The notes: generated by a model from the letters alone, not told the origin. A stretch of DNA of 64,000 nt from Carnegiea gigantea (GCA_029747015.1 JAKOGI010000026.1:687317-751316); one strand, 5' to 3'; shown: positions 1 to 11,468, numbered from the stretch's first letter. Translations and numbers: made by a program.

Positions 1-536
1 TTAAATTATGTTTGGAATCTATAAATACACACCAAAAAAAAAAAAAGTCAGTTGAAAAATCCAAATAATAATAATAATAAAAATAAATGAAATAAAAAAA
101 AATAAGGACCCAATTTAAGTCTCAGAGTTCGAAATTTTGGGATCAAAGTTATGAGATATTTTTATACAAGTTTTTGATTTGAAAAATTGAAATCTTGGAA
201 TTTTAGATTTGAAACTTGTAGATGGAAAATATGAATCACTTTATACGAATTCCAGATTTGGAGATTTGAAATTTTAAATTTTGAAATTTAAAATTTGAAA
301 TTTTGGGATCCAAAATATGAAAAAAAATTTATTCGAATTTCACATGGAAAGTGCAAAATTTTGGAGTTATTTAGTGCATGAACTTACTTCTGCAACATCC
401 TCCTCAAATCTAAATTTCTGAGATTTGTTTGTTCACCAACTTTGACTAAATGTGGATAAAAACCAATTACTACCATCATTTAACTAAATTCACATAATAA
501 GTTTATGCTATTGAGGCTAAAAACCAATTTATAATT
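1..536. other. AT-rich intergenic sequence
   Basis: No gene is seen. Positions about 170-360 contain many degenerate copies of a GATTTGAAATTT-like word in AT-rich DNA, and a short AAT microsatellite lies near 66-80. Both look like low-complexity drift rather than a defined element. Confidence 0.6.
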
Positions 537-764
537 GATGAAATAGAGTGCGAGGGGTTGAAATTATGGCACCAACCTGAGCAAATGGCCGAACACATTG
601 CCGAAATGTTGATATCGAAGTTCATCGGCTCCTTTACGGCCGTCCAGTCACTGGCGTCAACCCCACACAACGCCGAAAGGAAAGGCTCGCAGCGAATGAG
701 GAAGGCGAAATGCTCAGCTGCGATGAATAGCAGGCTCTCCTCCCCCTTTATTTATTGAAATTTT

Positions 765-1079
765 TGACAGGAATTCTAATGGGTCCCGTCAAAATTTGTG
801 TAAATTGATGGAATCTTTGTAGAGCTTTTGATGGGTTCATTAGAATTACTTGGCTCCTGTCAAAATCTTCCAGGTATTTTGACAGGTTATGTGAAAATAT
901 GCACAGTGACTTAAATTTTGACTGAGAATTCCATCAAAATGCAACATACTTTGTCAAAATTCACTTCAAGATATGTGTTCACAATGTTCTCGTCAAAATA
1001 GTTTCCTTTCTATCACATTTTTTGACGGATCAAATGCCTGTGAAAATTTTTCCTCAAAATCAGACTTTAATCTTGTAGT
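765..1079. mobile_element. CACTA-like (En/Spm) terminal remnant
   Basis: The stretch has many scattered direct and inverted copies of a short word (TTGACAGG, CGTCAAAAT, TTTGACGG and variants), which resembles the subterminal repeat zone of plant CACTA transposons. It stops at 1072-1079 with CTTGTAGT, close to the complement of the conserved CACTACAAG terminus. The outermost base is T where G is expected. The GC-richer 545-760 segment just before it may be internal element sequence. No transposase and no opposite end were recognised, so this is a fragment at best. Confidence 0.4.
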
Positions 1080-1536
1080 TTCTGTTATTACCATATTAAT
1101 ATACGAAGTTGTAAATTACCAAAGTTATGAATGAGTGATGATACATGCCTTGCTATCAGACATTCGTAAATGTCATGTTTCAATCCAAATTAATGTGTTT
1201 GATGGTTTAAAGCACCAATTTTTCAATAATTATATTTAATTATGGATTGGTAAGCTTAAATACTTATGAGCTACACAGACAGGTATAAAATGACATTCTA
1301 ATTGGATCAACCCTATTTGTGAGGACATATGATATGTATATTTTTAGAAATATGGTAAATTATGGATAAAAAAATAATTTTACAGAATTATAAGTTGCCC
1401 TATCCTTCCGCTATTCAATTATACCATATTTTTTGTTCAATTTAAAACATGATAATCTAATTTTAAAGTCAAAATAAGATATTTAAGAAGTGTTTTGTAA
1501 CAAAAATTTTATCATTTTGCTTTAAGAACATGTGAT

Positions 1537-1824
1537 GGGCCTTTTTTTTTTAACTTATCATTAGTACTTATCATTAGCATTTAACACTGATCAATACCAT
1601 TCAATACTAATCAGTACCAATCAGCACCAATTAACACTCATCAGTATTGATCAACACTTATCAGCACTGATCAGCACTCAATCATACTTCCTACTCACAA
1701 TTTCAGTCGTGATCAACACTCATCAACATTAATCAACACTCATCGGTACTTATCAGTGCTGATCAACAATGATAAATACTGATTAGGAACAAGGTACTTA
1801 TGATAAGTTAAAAAGAACATACCC
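1537..1824. mobile_element. MITE with internal ATCARCACT repeat array
   Basis: The segment begins GGGCC followed by poly-T and TTAACTTATCATTAGTACTT. It ends with the near-inverted complement (AAGGTACTTATGATAAGTTA, then AAAAGAACATACCC), so it has terminal inverted repeats of roughly 30 bp. Between them are about 20 degenerate copies of a 9-11 bp word such as ATCAACACT/ATCAGCACT. No clean target duplication was found. It is non-coding and its superfamily is uncertain. Confidence 0.55.
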
Positions 1825-1829
1825 AATAT

Positions 1830-2415
1830 TAGAGCTTGAAAATAGGTCGGGTCGAATTTGTGTTCGTGTTAAACTTAAATAGGCTGAAAATCACTTAACT
1901 TGAACCTAACCCATATTAAACATGTTGGAAACCCTTGATCTGTACCCATTTAATTTTTAAATGGGTTGAGCAATTTAAGATAAACAAGTCAAGTTCAGTT
2001 ACCTAATTATCCATTTATCTAATTAAGATTTTTAAGTGATACGTAATTACATAGTATTATAAATAGGTTTACGTACTACATTGCGCAATTATTTTCCAAA
2101 GCTCACCCGATTCATCATAATTCACATTTTCATATGTATATTTAAGTTTTGTGTTCTTAATTATCAAAAACAATGATGAACCGATAAATGATAAATAGTT
2201 AAACAGGTTGACTTTTTTAATCCATCTAACTAAAAGGGTTTTATATGTATTTTTTCGTGTCGAGAATCTCGACATGAACCTAACTCATTTAATTAAACGT
2301 GGTTGATCGTGTTTACCCATTTAATTAAATGTGTTAAAAATTTATACCCAAACCCACTTAACTTTGTGTCAATTTCGAGTTGATAATTGTGTCCGGTAAG
2401 TTTTACCTAACCGTA
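1830..2415. mobile_element. hAT-type non-autonomous element (TAGAG family)
   Basis: The element starts TAGAGCTTGAAAATAGG and ends in the approximate inverted complement (ACCTAACCGTA). Flanking 8-mers are CCCAATAT (1822-1829) and CCTAATAT (2416-2423), 7 of 8 identical, as expected for hAT insertion. The inner sequence carries many forms of AACCCATTTAATTAAA and the GGGTCGAATTTGTGTTCG word. These are shared with the larger element at 41994-44344, so the two belong to one family. No coding capacity is seen. Confidence 0.7.
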
Positions 2416-2423
2416 CCTAATAT

Positions 2424-3555
2424 TAGGATTGTTCATTATTTGGTCCAGACCCGACCTAGACTGGATCAGACTAGACCGAGTGAATCCGGTCCGGTCCTTG
2501 ATCCTACAATTTGCTTGTTCGGTCTACGGTTCACTCCCCTCAAGGTTTAGATCGGGTGGACCGTAGACCCGACCGAAACCTGAATAAAATAGGGTTTTTG
2601 AGCTTTGGCTTTTGTGAATTGCGGTTCACGTGCTCTCTGCACAGCTTCTCCACTCTCTAGAATACCGACACCCTCCTCAGCGGCTCCTCCTAAATCCTGA
2701 CTCCCAGTCCCACAGATCGCAGACTCTCAACTCCCTCGCACCCTTGCCCTCCTTGACTCACTAGAAGTTCGCACTCCTCATCCTCCGCCCTTGACGGACG
2801 ATGGAGATGCTTCTCGATCATTTAGTCCTCATTGCTTCCCGACCATCTCCTTGCTCGGAATATCTTGTGCTTTGGAAGCTCCGACCGCCTTAGTCTCTAG
2901 CCGCCATGTCTGTTTCGTGCTTCCAGGTATGAGCTTATCTCACCAATGCACCCTTAGTTGTATCCATGTCTGCTTGAGTAGCTGAGTGCTTGCGGCAGTG
3001 CTGCCGCTTGCCTCTCTTTGTGCTAACCTTGTAGGGAGTAAATGACTGCAATTGGGTAGCTTGGAAAGAAGTTTAAGTGGTTTTTGTCGCAATTTTTCTT
3101 TTTGATTGCAATGTCTGTATTGGTGAACATCCAATAGTTTCTCTGTGGTTTCGTTTGAGTGTGGTTCTAGAAAGTACTTGCGTTGTGATTGATTTTCTGG
3201 CTAATGTTGTTTAGTCACATTCTGGTTATGTTTCTGGATTCCAATATAAGTCGTGGTTACTTAAGGGTGCTTGGAAGGAAGCATGGAAGTGCCTAAGGGT
3301 TCCGTTTTTTAAGAAATTTCTATGAAGTATGTTATTTGCATTTAGCTGGCAAGTGAAGTGAAAGATGATTATTCGTAGGCGTTATATTGAGTTATTCAGC
3401 CAGCTGATTTGGATCGATCCAAAGTTGGCATGATTTCGGCCTGATTTGGTCCCGATCTGGATCGACTTTGGATCGATTCGATCCTCGTTCTGCATGTGCA
3501 AGCTTATTTGATTTTCGTTCCAGGCCGGTCCGGTTTTGGACCGATTAACAACCTA
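2424..3555. mobile_element. hAT-type element abutting the previous one
   Basis: Ends are TAGGATTGTTCATTATTTGG and, inverted from the right side, TAGGTTGTTAATCGGTCC. The 8-bp flanks are CCTAATAT at 2416-2423 and CCTAATAT at 3556-3563, a perfect duplication. The left copy is also the right-hand duplication of the 1830-2415 element, so the two elements touch. The inside has subterminal GGTCC/GGACC words. A CT-rich block at about 2640-2930 looks like a transcribed leader ending in a possible donor (CCAG|GTATGAG), perhaps the 5' region of an autonomous parent. The short ORF at 2791-2985 is not recognisable. Confidence 0.7.
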
Positions 3556-3857
3556 CCTAATATACATTTTTGTGTAAAGTATTTTTTTTTATATCAAAAA
3601 AATTCTTTTGTTTTTGGGTATTAATTTGGCATAGACTATGAGTTACTCAGTTATCTATTGGCTGTTTGTAAAATATCCCTTTTTTATTACTAATAAAGAA
3701 AATATTTTGAAATGTTTATTTATTTAAAAAAATAAATAAGGGAAGTGTCGGACTAGGAATGCAAACTAGGAAGATCTCTTCCCCCCGAAGGACTGCTGTT
3801 TGACATGTGAGACCAAAGCCAAAGGCCTCCCACAGCCTCAGAGTCAGGAATTCTGCC

Positions 3858-3863
3858 TATAAA
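3858..3863 (+). promoter_or_regulatory. TATA box of the RGP/UAM gene
   Basis: TATAAA lies 108 bp upstream of the start codon, followed by a CT-rich stretch (3884-3963) typical of a plant 5' leader. The transcription start is inferred near 3890. Confidence 0.6.
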
Positions 3864-3965
3864 TTCAAACCCCTCACCTCTCGTTTCCCACACACCTTCA
3901 TCGCATAGGCCTCCTCTTAGTTCCCTCTCTTCCCAGATCTCTCTCTTTCTCTCTCCACCTCTCCA

Positions 3966-6942
3966 ATGGCGGGAGCCATTGTATCCCCAACACCCCTTCT
4001 GAAAGATGAGCTCGACATCGTCATACCCACAATCAGAAACCTCGATTTCCTTGAGATGTGGAGGCCATTTTTCCAACCCTACCACTTAATCATCGTCCAA
4101 GATGGCGATCCTTCCAAGACCATCAAGGTCCCAGAAGGGTTCGACTATGAACTCTACAATAGGAATGATATCAACCGCATTCTGGGTCCTAAGGCTTCCT
4201 GCATCTCATTCAAGGACTCTGCTTGCCGATGCTTTGGGTACATGGTCTCGAAGAAGAAGTACATCTACACCATTGATGATGATTGCTTCGTAAGTTGTTA
4301 AAAATCCCAATTTTTGTTTCAGTCTCTGGGTTTCATTGCTGGATTCCTTGATCACATTGTGTGGGTGTTGAGCAACGTTGTGTTTTGGGTTGACTATCTC
4401 TTATGGGTCTTGAGTGATTTGGGGTTTTGTTGTGATAATCTCATCTGGGTCTTGGGCAATTTTGGGTCTTCATTGTGGAATCTTGATGGGTATGTTTGAA
4501 TTTTGCAGATAGATCGTTGATTGCTTGAGATTGTTTATGTTTTTATTATTTATCTATTTATCCTTTTAGCATGATCTGATACTTTGGTGTGCTCGTCTCA
4601 TCATTGCTCTTCATGCTCTATGCATCTTCACTATTTTCGACTTAGATCTGTGTCCAATTAGAAAGTTTTAGCCTTTAAGGCTTAAAATTTTGCAATACTG
4701 AGTTTCAGGAAATAGTCCTGAGGGTAAGGATCTTTTAGCATGAATATGTTTTATGCCATTGCACTTTAGGAAGCCTCAACGAAGATGTAGAACACTAGAG
4801 ATCTCTCTGATGTGGTCCGTACTAGTCAATTGAGGGTCATGGAATGTATGATTATCCGGTAGCAATGATGCTTTATTAATTGGTGTACTGATGACCTTTT
4901 GAGGTCTCTTTAGACTAGGACTTTGGAATGAGTGTCTTCCTTAATCGATGCCTAGATGTACTTGGTATGATTACAGACCCATTTTGACCACTTTCTTGGG
5001 TTCGAAAGAGGTAATCGTGGACAACTTTTTCAGCTTGGATTATGGAATATTGAAGCAAAAAACCTCAAACCCTCAGGAAATTGTTGTCCTACTTTTGTTG
5101 TGGACATGTAAGCAGGATGTTTTAAATCTAGAATCTAACCAAAATGGCCTCCATAATTTGGAAAGGAGGGCTGCATGCATGAAAAACCTTTCCTAAAACC
5201 CTGCCTAGGCAGGATTCTGGGGTATTATACTATTGTTTTGGTTTTGTTTTAAAATATGATGTCTACCACTGTGTCCTGGATATTATGTTCCACATCTCAG
5301 CTTCTTCAGCATTGTGTATTTCATACAATATTAGTGTATCATTTTTTGCTTGCAAGTCGTTCTGTATTGTGCAATGTAGTGAATTGTATTGTGTGCAACA
5401 ACGATGGCTTTTGTTTCTAGTGTAGGTTTAGTCCATTTTAGATAAACGGCCAATATAGGAGCCGAAAATGTTGCTTGTGCTTCTCTAATTCGGGATCTAT
5501 ACCCCGAGAGTTCAACTTAGGCGGGGTGGGGTATCCAATGTAGTGGCCTTGCCTCAGGTTGGTTGGTTCTTATTACGAACCCTTGTTACGGGTTCCTACT
5601 CTTTGATTGAATGAGGAAGTAATCTATTGAATGACTTGATGCATGCTAAACTTGGACATCTGGTCATGTTCCCTTGTATTATTAAGTGATATTAACCCTT
5701 GTTAAAGATTCCTGCATGGAATGTGGATCTAATGTTTTCTGCTCCTGAAACATGTAGGTTGCCAAGGACCCATCTGGCAAAGACATTAATGCACTTGAAC
5801 AGCACATTAAGAACCTTCTGTCTCCATCGACCCCATTTTTCTTCAACACCCTTTATGATCCTTACACGCCTGGAGCTGATTTCGTTCGTGGATATCCTTT
5901 TAGTCTCCGTGAAGGTGTCCCAACTGCAGTCTCTCATGGTCTCTGGTTGAACATCCCTGATTATGATGCACCCACCCAGCTTGTCAAGCCTCTTGAGAGG
6001 AACACCAGGTATGTTGATGCAGTTATGACCATCCCCAAGGGAACCCTCTTCCCTATGTGTGGCATGAACTTGGCATTTGACCGTGAGTTGATCGGACCTG
6101 CAATGTACTTCGGGCTCATGGGTGATGGTCAGCCTATTGGCCGCTACGACGACATGTGGGCTGGCTGGTGCACTAAGGTATTTCACTTCCTATTCTGTGT
6201 CTTTCTTTTCATTAAGCAACATTTCTTTTTATAGCATTATAACAATGGTTATGTTAATTTTGCTTGATCTGATTGGATCTCAGACTAAGATCAGAAACTT
6301 TTACGGAATACTCTGAACATTAACTAGATGATTCTTAAATCTTATATCATATGGACCCAACTTTTTATTAAGAAATCTGAAGAAGCCTAAGACCCAAAGT
6401 TCTGAAATTGTCTGAGAAAATGAACAAAGCCAATGACACAGCATGCTTTCTTATTATATTTTCTTAGTTTTTGGGTTTTTCGTGATTAAGTAGCAATTCC
6501 CATATCCAAGATCAGATCCCAAAATGAAACATCACATATCAGCAATTAGTTCATGCTGGTGATAACATGTAGTTTGACTGTCTCTTGCTGAATTATGTAT
6601 GTATAGGTCATTTGTGATCACCTAGGTTTGGGAGTGAAGACCGGGCTGCCCTACATTTACCACAGCAAGGCGAGCAACCCTTTTGTCAACCTTAAGAAGG
6701 AATACAATGGCATCTTCTGGCAAGAGGAGTGCATACCGTTCTTCCAGAACGTGACCCTCCCCAAGGACAGTACCACTGTCCAGAAATGCTACCTTGAGCT
6801 GGCCAACCAAGTCAGGGACAAGCTGGGGAAGGTTGACGGGTACTTTGTCAAGCTTGCCGATGCCATGGTCACATGGATTGAGGCCTGGGAGGAGCTGAAC
6901 TCACCCCCCTCTGCTGCCATTCCCAATGGCAAAGCCAACTAA
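3966..6942 (+). CDS. RGP/UAM: UDP-arabinopyranose mutase / reversibly glycosylated polypeptide (3 exons)
   Basis: Exons are 3966-4289, 5758-6177 and 6607-6942. The introns (4290-5757 and 6178-6606) are GT..AG and phase 0, and the product is 359 aa, the usual size for the family. RGP/UAM proteins interconvert UDP-arabinopyranose and UDP-arabinofuranose at the cytosolic face of the Golgi, supplying arabinofuranose for cell-wall polymers and glycoproteins. The protein begins [20 protein letters not shown]. The DDD metal/nucleotide-binding motif is at residues 104-106. The arginine known to be reversibly glycosylated (about 158 in characterised enzymes) is Arg159 in the PFSLREG context. The conserved [10 protein letters not shown] and [11 protein letters not shown] blocks follow. 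There is no signal peptide or membrane segment, as expected for a soluble protein. All exons are intact, so it is probably a functional housekeeping gene. The start is the first ATG after the TATA box and leader. Confidence 0.97.
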
Positions 6943-7184
6943 GAGCTCAAGTTTTCATAGTGACCCATTTATGGGGTAATCAGTAGTTTGGTCATTTGTT
7001 GAGGCATCTCTATCCTGTTCCTTGATGCCCCCAAAGTTTGTTTCTTTCTTATCTGCGGGAAATTTTCACTTTGCTGGATGCTTTTTGAGTAAACGATCAA
7101 ACATTTATCCGACTGTACTACTTCAATATATAATGCACACAGTTTACCTTGAAATCTTCAATATTGAAAGCAAGCGGGAAAGGT

Positions 7185-7515
7185 CAAGCATATTTGTTAA
7201 TAGGTATCACATTATCCCATGTCCATCTATCATGGGTGCAATCCCTTAACAAGGGAAGTGTGTCCTCCTTACATATGCATGTGGAGCAATAAGGGTCAGT
7301 GTTATGCCCGCCATCGAACGCAATTAATAATGTTGCCTTACATGTCTGAATAGACTGCCATAAAGGGTCTTGCTCCTCTTGCATAGTCTGATCAAAGACA
7401 ATGCTGATTTAACAGTACAGTCACCATGGCTAGTGCCTTCCCAAGCATACTGATCTTCATTAACTTCCCCAGGATGAATGTTGAAAGACGCCATTGGCCC
7501 ATTGCTTCGAGAAAA
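7185..7515 (-). pseudogene. LINE fragment (zf-RVT region), frameshifted
   Basis: On the minus strand, 7515 to about 7440 encodes a DQYAWEGTSHGDCTVKSAL-like stretch. After a frame change, 7384-7190 encodes a segment with a C..C pair and LRDCTHDRWTWDN. This is the arrangement of the zinc-binding region after reverse transcriptase in plant L1-type LINEs. It lies between the RGP gene and the duplicated RGP 3' end. It is short, without 5' or poly(A) ends, and clearly dead. Confidence 0.6.
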
Positions 7516-7523
7516 AGAAAAAG

Positions 7524-7812
7524 AAGCTGCCATTCCCAGCAACAGCGCCAAATAAGAGCCAACTAGATGTATCAAGTTACCCTCCTAAACCGCTCATGGG
7601 TAGTATGATCAGTAATCTCGTCATTTGTTGAGGCATTTGTTGAGGCATCTCTATTCTGTCTGTTGATGCCTTCAAAGTTGATTCTCCTTTTCTGCCTTGC
7701 CCGCAGAAAATCTTTACTTACCTGTATCTCTGCTGCAGAGTAAACGATCAAATATTGATCCGACTGTCATACTTCAACATATAATGCACACAATTTGCCT
7801 TCAAAGTCATGT
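7524..7812 (+). pseudogene. Decayed duplicate of the RGP 3' end and 3' UTR
   Basis: This region aligns by eye with 6914-7162. Shared blocks include GCTGCCATTCCCA near the stop codon, GTCATTTGTTGAGGCAT, GAGTAAACGATCAAA, and CTTCAA.ATATAATGCACACA. The last codons and the stop (CCAAATAA) are recognisable. It has its own small internal duplication (GGCATTTGTTGA twice near 7631-7655). No upstream exon is visible, so only the tail survives, perhaps from a former tandem RGP copy. Confidence 0.75.
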
Positions 7813-8028
7813 TGGTTCAAGTGTGGGTCTATCAGATAGCTTATATGCTTATTTTCGTTTGTCCAAGTTAGATTAATTTGTACTTAGCACAAAACCAAAT
7901 TTTCATGATTCAAAACTTGGCAATAATCATGATCTGATTATCAACATTTTTATCAGACAGTCACTGTGCTCATTTTCCAGGACTACAGCTTCAAGGGGGA
8001 AAGGGTTCAAATAGTTAGCAAGACAAAT

Positions 8029-8033
8029 AAAAA
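8029..8033 (-). terminator. RNA polymerase III terminator of tRNA-Asp
   Basis: A run of five T on the minus strand begins 7 bases after the tRNA 3' end, the standard Pol III termination signal. Confidence 0.7.
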
Positions 8034-8039
8034 GCACAA

Positions 8040-8111
8040 CGCCGTTGCCGGGGATCGAACCCGGGTCACCCGCGTGACAGGCGAGAATACTCACCACTAT
8101 ACTACAACGAC
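8040..8111 (-). tRNA. tRNA-Asp (anticodon GTC)
   Basis: The 72-nt minus-strand sequence folds as a normal cloverleaf. The acceptor stem is GTCGTTG/CAACGGC with discriminator G. The D arm carries box A-like TAGTATAGTGG, the anticodon loop is CTGTCAC (GTC), and the T arm is GGGTTCGATCC (box B). The anticodon stem has one G-U pair. It decodes Asp GAC/GAU. CCA is not encoded, as usual in eukaryotes. It matches the well-known plant nuclear tRNA-Asp with few differences and looks functional. The 3' end of this tRNA is also the primer of Athila/TAT-type gypsy elements such as the one at 50556-60584. Confidence 0.96.
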
Positions 8112-8449
8112 TCGCGTGTTTAAGCCACACAAATTCCCATTATTTCTTGGTTTCTCGATTTTTCGCTCCCAATATACGCTATGCAAAAAGAAAAAAGCTT
8201 GCGTGCTGATCTTTTGATTGAACTCAGAATCTTAAGTTTGATTCATGCCCTGCGTCAATGAGGATTCTAGTTCATCTCTGAAGCCCTTTTAAAAAAGCCC
8301 AATAGAAATTCTTTTATTTGAGAAAAAAAAATTTTCGGGTGTCAAAGTAACATTTTAAAACAAGTGTTAGTGTAATTTCTCATACCCAATTCAAGCGACA
8401 AATTATCTTCTAAATTCTAGGAACCACACACAACAGATTTCCTTGAACA

Positions 8450-10740
8450 TACAATGATATTGGCGTTAAGTCAAAACCATGCATTATTTTAATAATTATT
8501 TTGATTATATTATACATATTATTTCGTCTAATTTACTTTATTTTATATATTTTTCAGGTTAAGCGTTAATAAAATAAAGAGGATAAGAGAAGACGTCGAA
8601 GTTCGGATTTTACACGCTAAGCTATCAAGTCGGCCCAAAAATAATAATTTATGGAAAAATATTATTTCCATAATAATTTATTTGGACTAGGGTTGTAAAA
8701 TTATTACTCCTAATTGAAGAGAAACTAGAAGACTTGGAAAAGAAGAAGCCTAAAGAAGAAAACCCAAGTAGCTAATATTATAAAAACCACGTCTCCCTCT
8801 TCCCTCACGGACACCACGCCTCATCTCTTCATCTCACGCAGCATGCATCTTCTCTGATCATCTCCCTGATACACCACTTCTCACCAAGCATACCAACTCC
8901 TTCATTCCATCATCATCATTAATCACCAACTCTCCAAGGCCAAAGCATCTTCATCACCATCATATATCACCATCGACCTTCACGCAAAGTAGTATTTCTT
9001 TTTATTTTTTTGCTTTATTTTATTTCTTTTGTGTTTAGTTTATTGTTAAACATGAAAACTTTGATTAATTGTTGGGATTTTATTTATAATATGTGTGAAT
9101 AATTCCCTTGTACTTAGTATAATCTATTTGAAACAATGCTAAATTAATTATTTTGAAACAATTTTTATGTTTTATTGCCTAGTTGATTTTTATTTATGAT
9201 TCTATAACGATTAGTATTTATCGTTTATAATATTCACGTTAGATTAATTAGAATGCATGCTAATTAGTTTAATACGAATTCATATGATAGTTTAAAAGGC
9301 TTTAATACGTAAAAATTATAGTCTTTTAGGCATTAGTATCGCCCTAATTGATCATGGATGGTTTAAACCCATCTCTTTTAATTAAATAATCGTTATAGAT
9401 CTTTGTTAAATCAGTTTGCTGGTAAATTAGTTACAAAGCGTTAGATGATATTTTTCTAATACGTAATGTTCTAGTTTGATTAAATTCTTGCGCTGGTGTT
9501 AAGGTTATCAAAACTAGTAGGGTTTATATTAGGGCTGAACCTAAATAAACTATAATATAAGAAAAAACGGGGAAGATCCACTGGTGGGTGTCTTCTACAG
9601 TCTAACTCATGGATAAAACCAATTTGTGTGTTGATGATAAATATGAACTTGCATGGTGAATATAGATTATGCTAAGTATTTTTCATAAATTTGGTATCTT
9701 TGATAATTATTTGTCTCTTTTTAGTTAATTTTTCTAGTTTGTCAATTTAATTCTTAAAGTTATAAGCTTTAATATAAATTTCATTTACCCCACCAAAAGA
9801 GTAGTCTTTTAGGAGTGTTTTGATAATATTAGATCAGTTAGATTTTGATTTTTAGTGTGGTTACAATTTTCAGATTTAATTTATATTTTGTTTTGCCATT
9901 TATTTACTGGTTTGTTAGAAATTAGGTTAAAAATAGTTTCTTACGTGTTTTTTCATGTTTTAGTCGATTTTAGGGTTTATATAGTATTCTATTCTGCCTC
10001 TATTTAATTTAGGAATTTTTGGAAATTATTGATAATTTTTCAGAATTATTTCGTGAATTAGATATGTGCAGGTTTTTATTTTAATAAATCTGAAAATTAC
10101 GTTTTTAATTTTTATTTTATGTCTTTAGGGTTTTATTAAGTCCAAAAAATTATATCTAAAATCTGGGCATTTTTGTTATTTATTTTCGTATTTATATTAG
10201 TGTAGTTTATTCTTTCTCCAATTTCATATTTTATTTTCTATTTTAATTTTCTATAGTTAATTTTCTGTTTTAATTTTTTTGAACTTAATTACATATAATT
10301 CTGGAGTTATAAAGTTATAAACGTGTAGATTATTAATTTAGATTACTTTCTGTTATTTTTAATATTAATTTTCTACTTGTTATATTCTGTTTTAATTTTC
10401 AGTCTAATATTGTGATATTATTTTTGTTTTTACTTTTTCAGATTATTTAGGATAGCTATTTACTGTTTTATTTTCAGAATTAAATTTATAATATTTAGGA
10501 GTAATATTAAGTATTTTTTCAGATTTTTACTTATTTAATTTGATTTGTTTTTAGTAAAATTAAGAGAAGTTATAATACATTAGAGTAGTAAAATTACTCA
10601 GAATTAAACTAGCTTATTACCATAATCTTTTCTCGTGGGATAGTCCCTACTTTCCTACGCTATAAATATTATTTATAAATCAAAGTAATGGTTTAATTTG
10701 TAACTCTATAACAAGCTCTACAATTGGCAATCTAAATTAT
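8450..10740 (+). mobile_element. LTR-like segment, probable remnant of an LTR retrotransposon
   Basis: The region is AT-rich and non-coding but has the layout of a long plant LTR. TATAAAAA at 8779-8786 is followed by a CT/CA-rich leader (8790-8990), a long T-rich stretch, and a CTCGTGGGATAGTCCCTACT block at 10633-10652 like that near the 3' ends of many gypsy LTRs. Ends and target duplication could not be fixed, so the limits are approximate. It could be a solo LTR or a truncated one. Confidence 0.4.
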
Positions 10741-11108
10741 TGGCCACCTAAAATACTAAATGAATCACCTCTAAAGGATTCTGTCTCATCAAAACTCTTA
10801 TATAAAACGTTCTTCCCCAAAAATTTGTGATTTTTTCTTAGCACTGTGATTACGAAATTATAACAAGAGATGTTAGAGATTATTTCCAAATATCAATGAA
10901 AAATACTTGGTTTATGAGAAGCATGATTAAATATTGGTAATGTGTTTACCTCTTTTTTTTTTTTCCTTTTTTTGATTTATATTATAATGTTAAGGTAGAG
11001 CTTGGAATCTATGAAATCAGGGTCCGATTTATATCATCTGTGATTTTGTAACCGAAGAAAAGGAGTGCACAAAATTTAAAAAAGATGATGCACCAAAATT
11101 GTGGAATT
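10741..11108. other. Intergenic spacer downstream of the SPL gene
   Basis: AT-rich, with a poly-T run near 10954-10964. No gene or repeat is recognised. Confidence 0.5.
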
Positions 11109-11114
11109 TTTATT
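11109..11114 (-). promoter_or_regulatory. Candidate polyadenylation signal of the SPL gene
   Basis: AATAAA on the minus strand, 355 bp past the SPL stop codon. Placement is plausible but unproven; a 3' UTR intron may lie between (possible donor AAG|GTACGAG near 11451-11455). Confidence 0.35.
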
Positions 11115-11468
11115 ACATCCTAGTATCAAATCTCAGAGTACAAAAAAATACCAAGTGTGCATAAACTAAGATCCTATGAACATCTGTTCACTGTGTGAAT
11201 ATGAGAATCCCGGCCAAGCTCTAGCATTCTCTGAATATCCTTGACAGTGGAGATTTCAGTTTTAAGTTGTTGATGAAGACTCGTGAACCCAGGTTCGAGT
11301 TTTTTCAATCAAAATCGCGTTCTTCCATATTTCTGCAATTGGGTTTGAGCCTCTTCGGTTCTGCTTGACAGACGAATACAATTAGCAATCAATTTTCGTA
11401 AGGAAAGTCATGCATTTCTGAAGAAATTGACGGTCAAGAAGTGTTTCTCGTACCTTGTTCGTACTCTT

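Noticed and set aside
1551..1795. The spaced repeats as a CRISPR array
   Set aside because: Units are degenerate, lack unique spacers, lie between inverted ends, and the context is a plant genome.
2791..2985. 64-codon ORF as a captured host gene in the hAT element
   Set aside because: No recognisable domain and composition like a CT-rich leader; a 5' untranslated exon is the simpler reading.
3753..4085. 110-codon minus-strand ORF over the RGP leader and first exon
   Set aside because: Low-complexity and antisense to the leader and exon 1; no family features.
5692..6186. 164-codon minus-strand ORF opposite RGP exon 2
   Set aside because: It is the antisense of a clearly conserved coding exon, with no recognisable domain; a shadow of the real frame.
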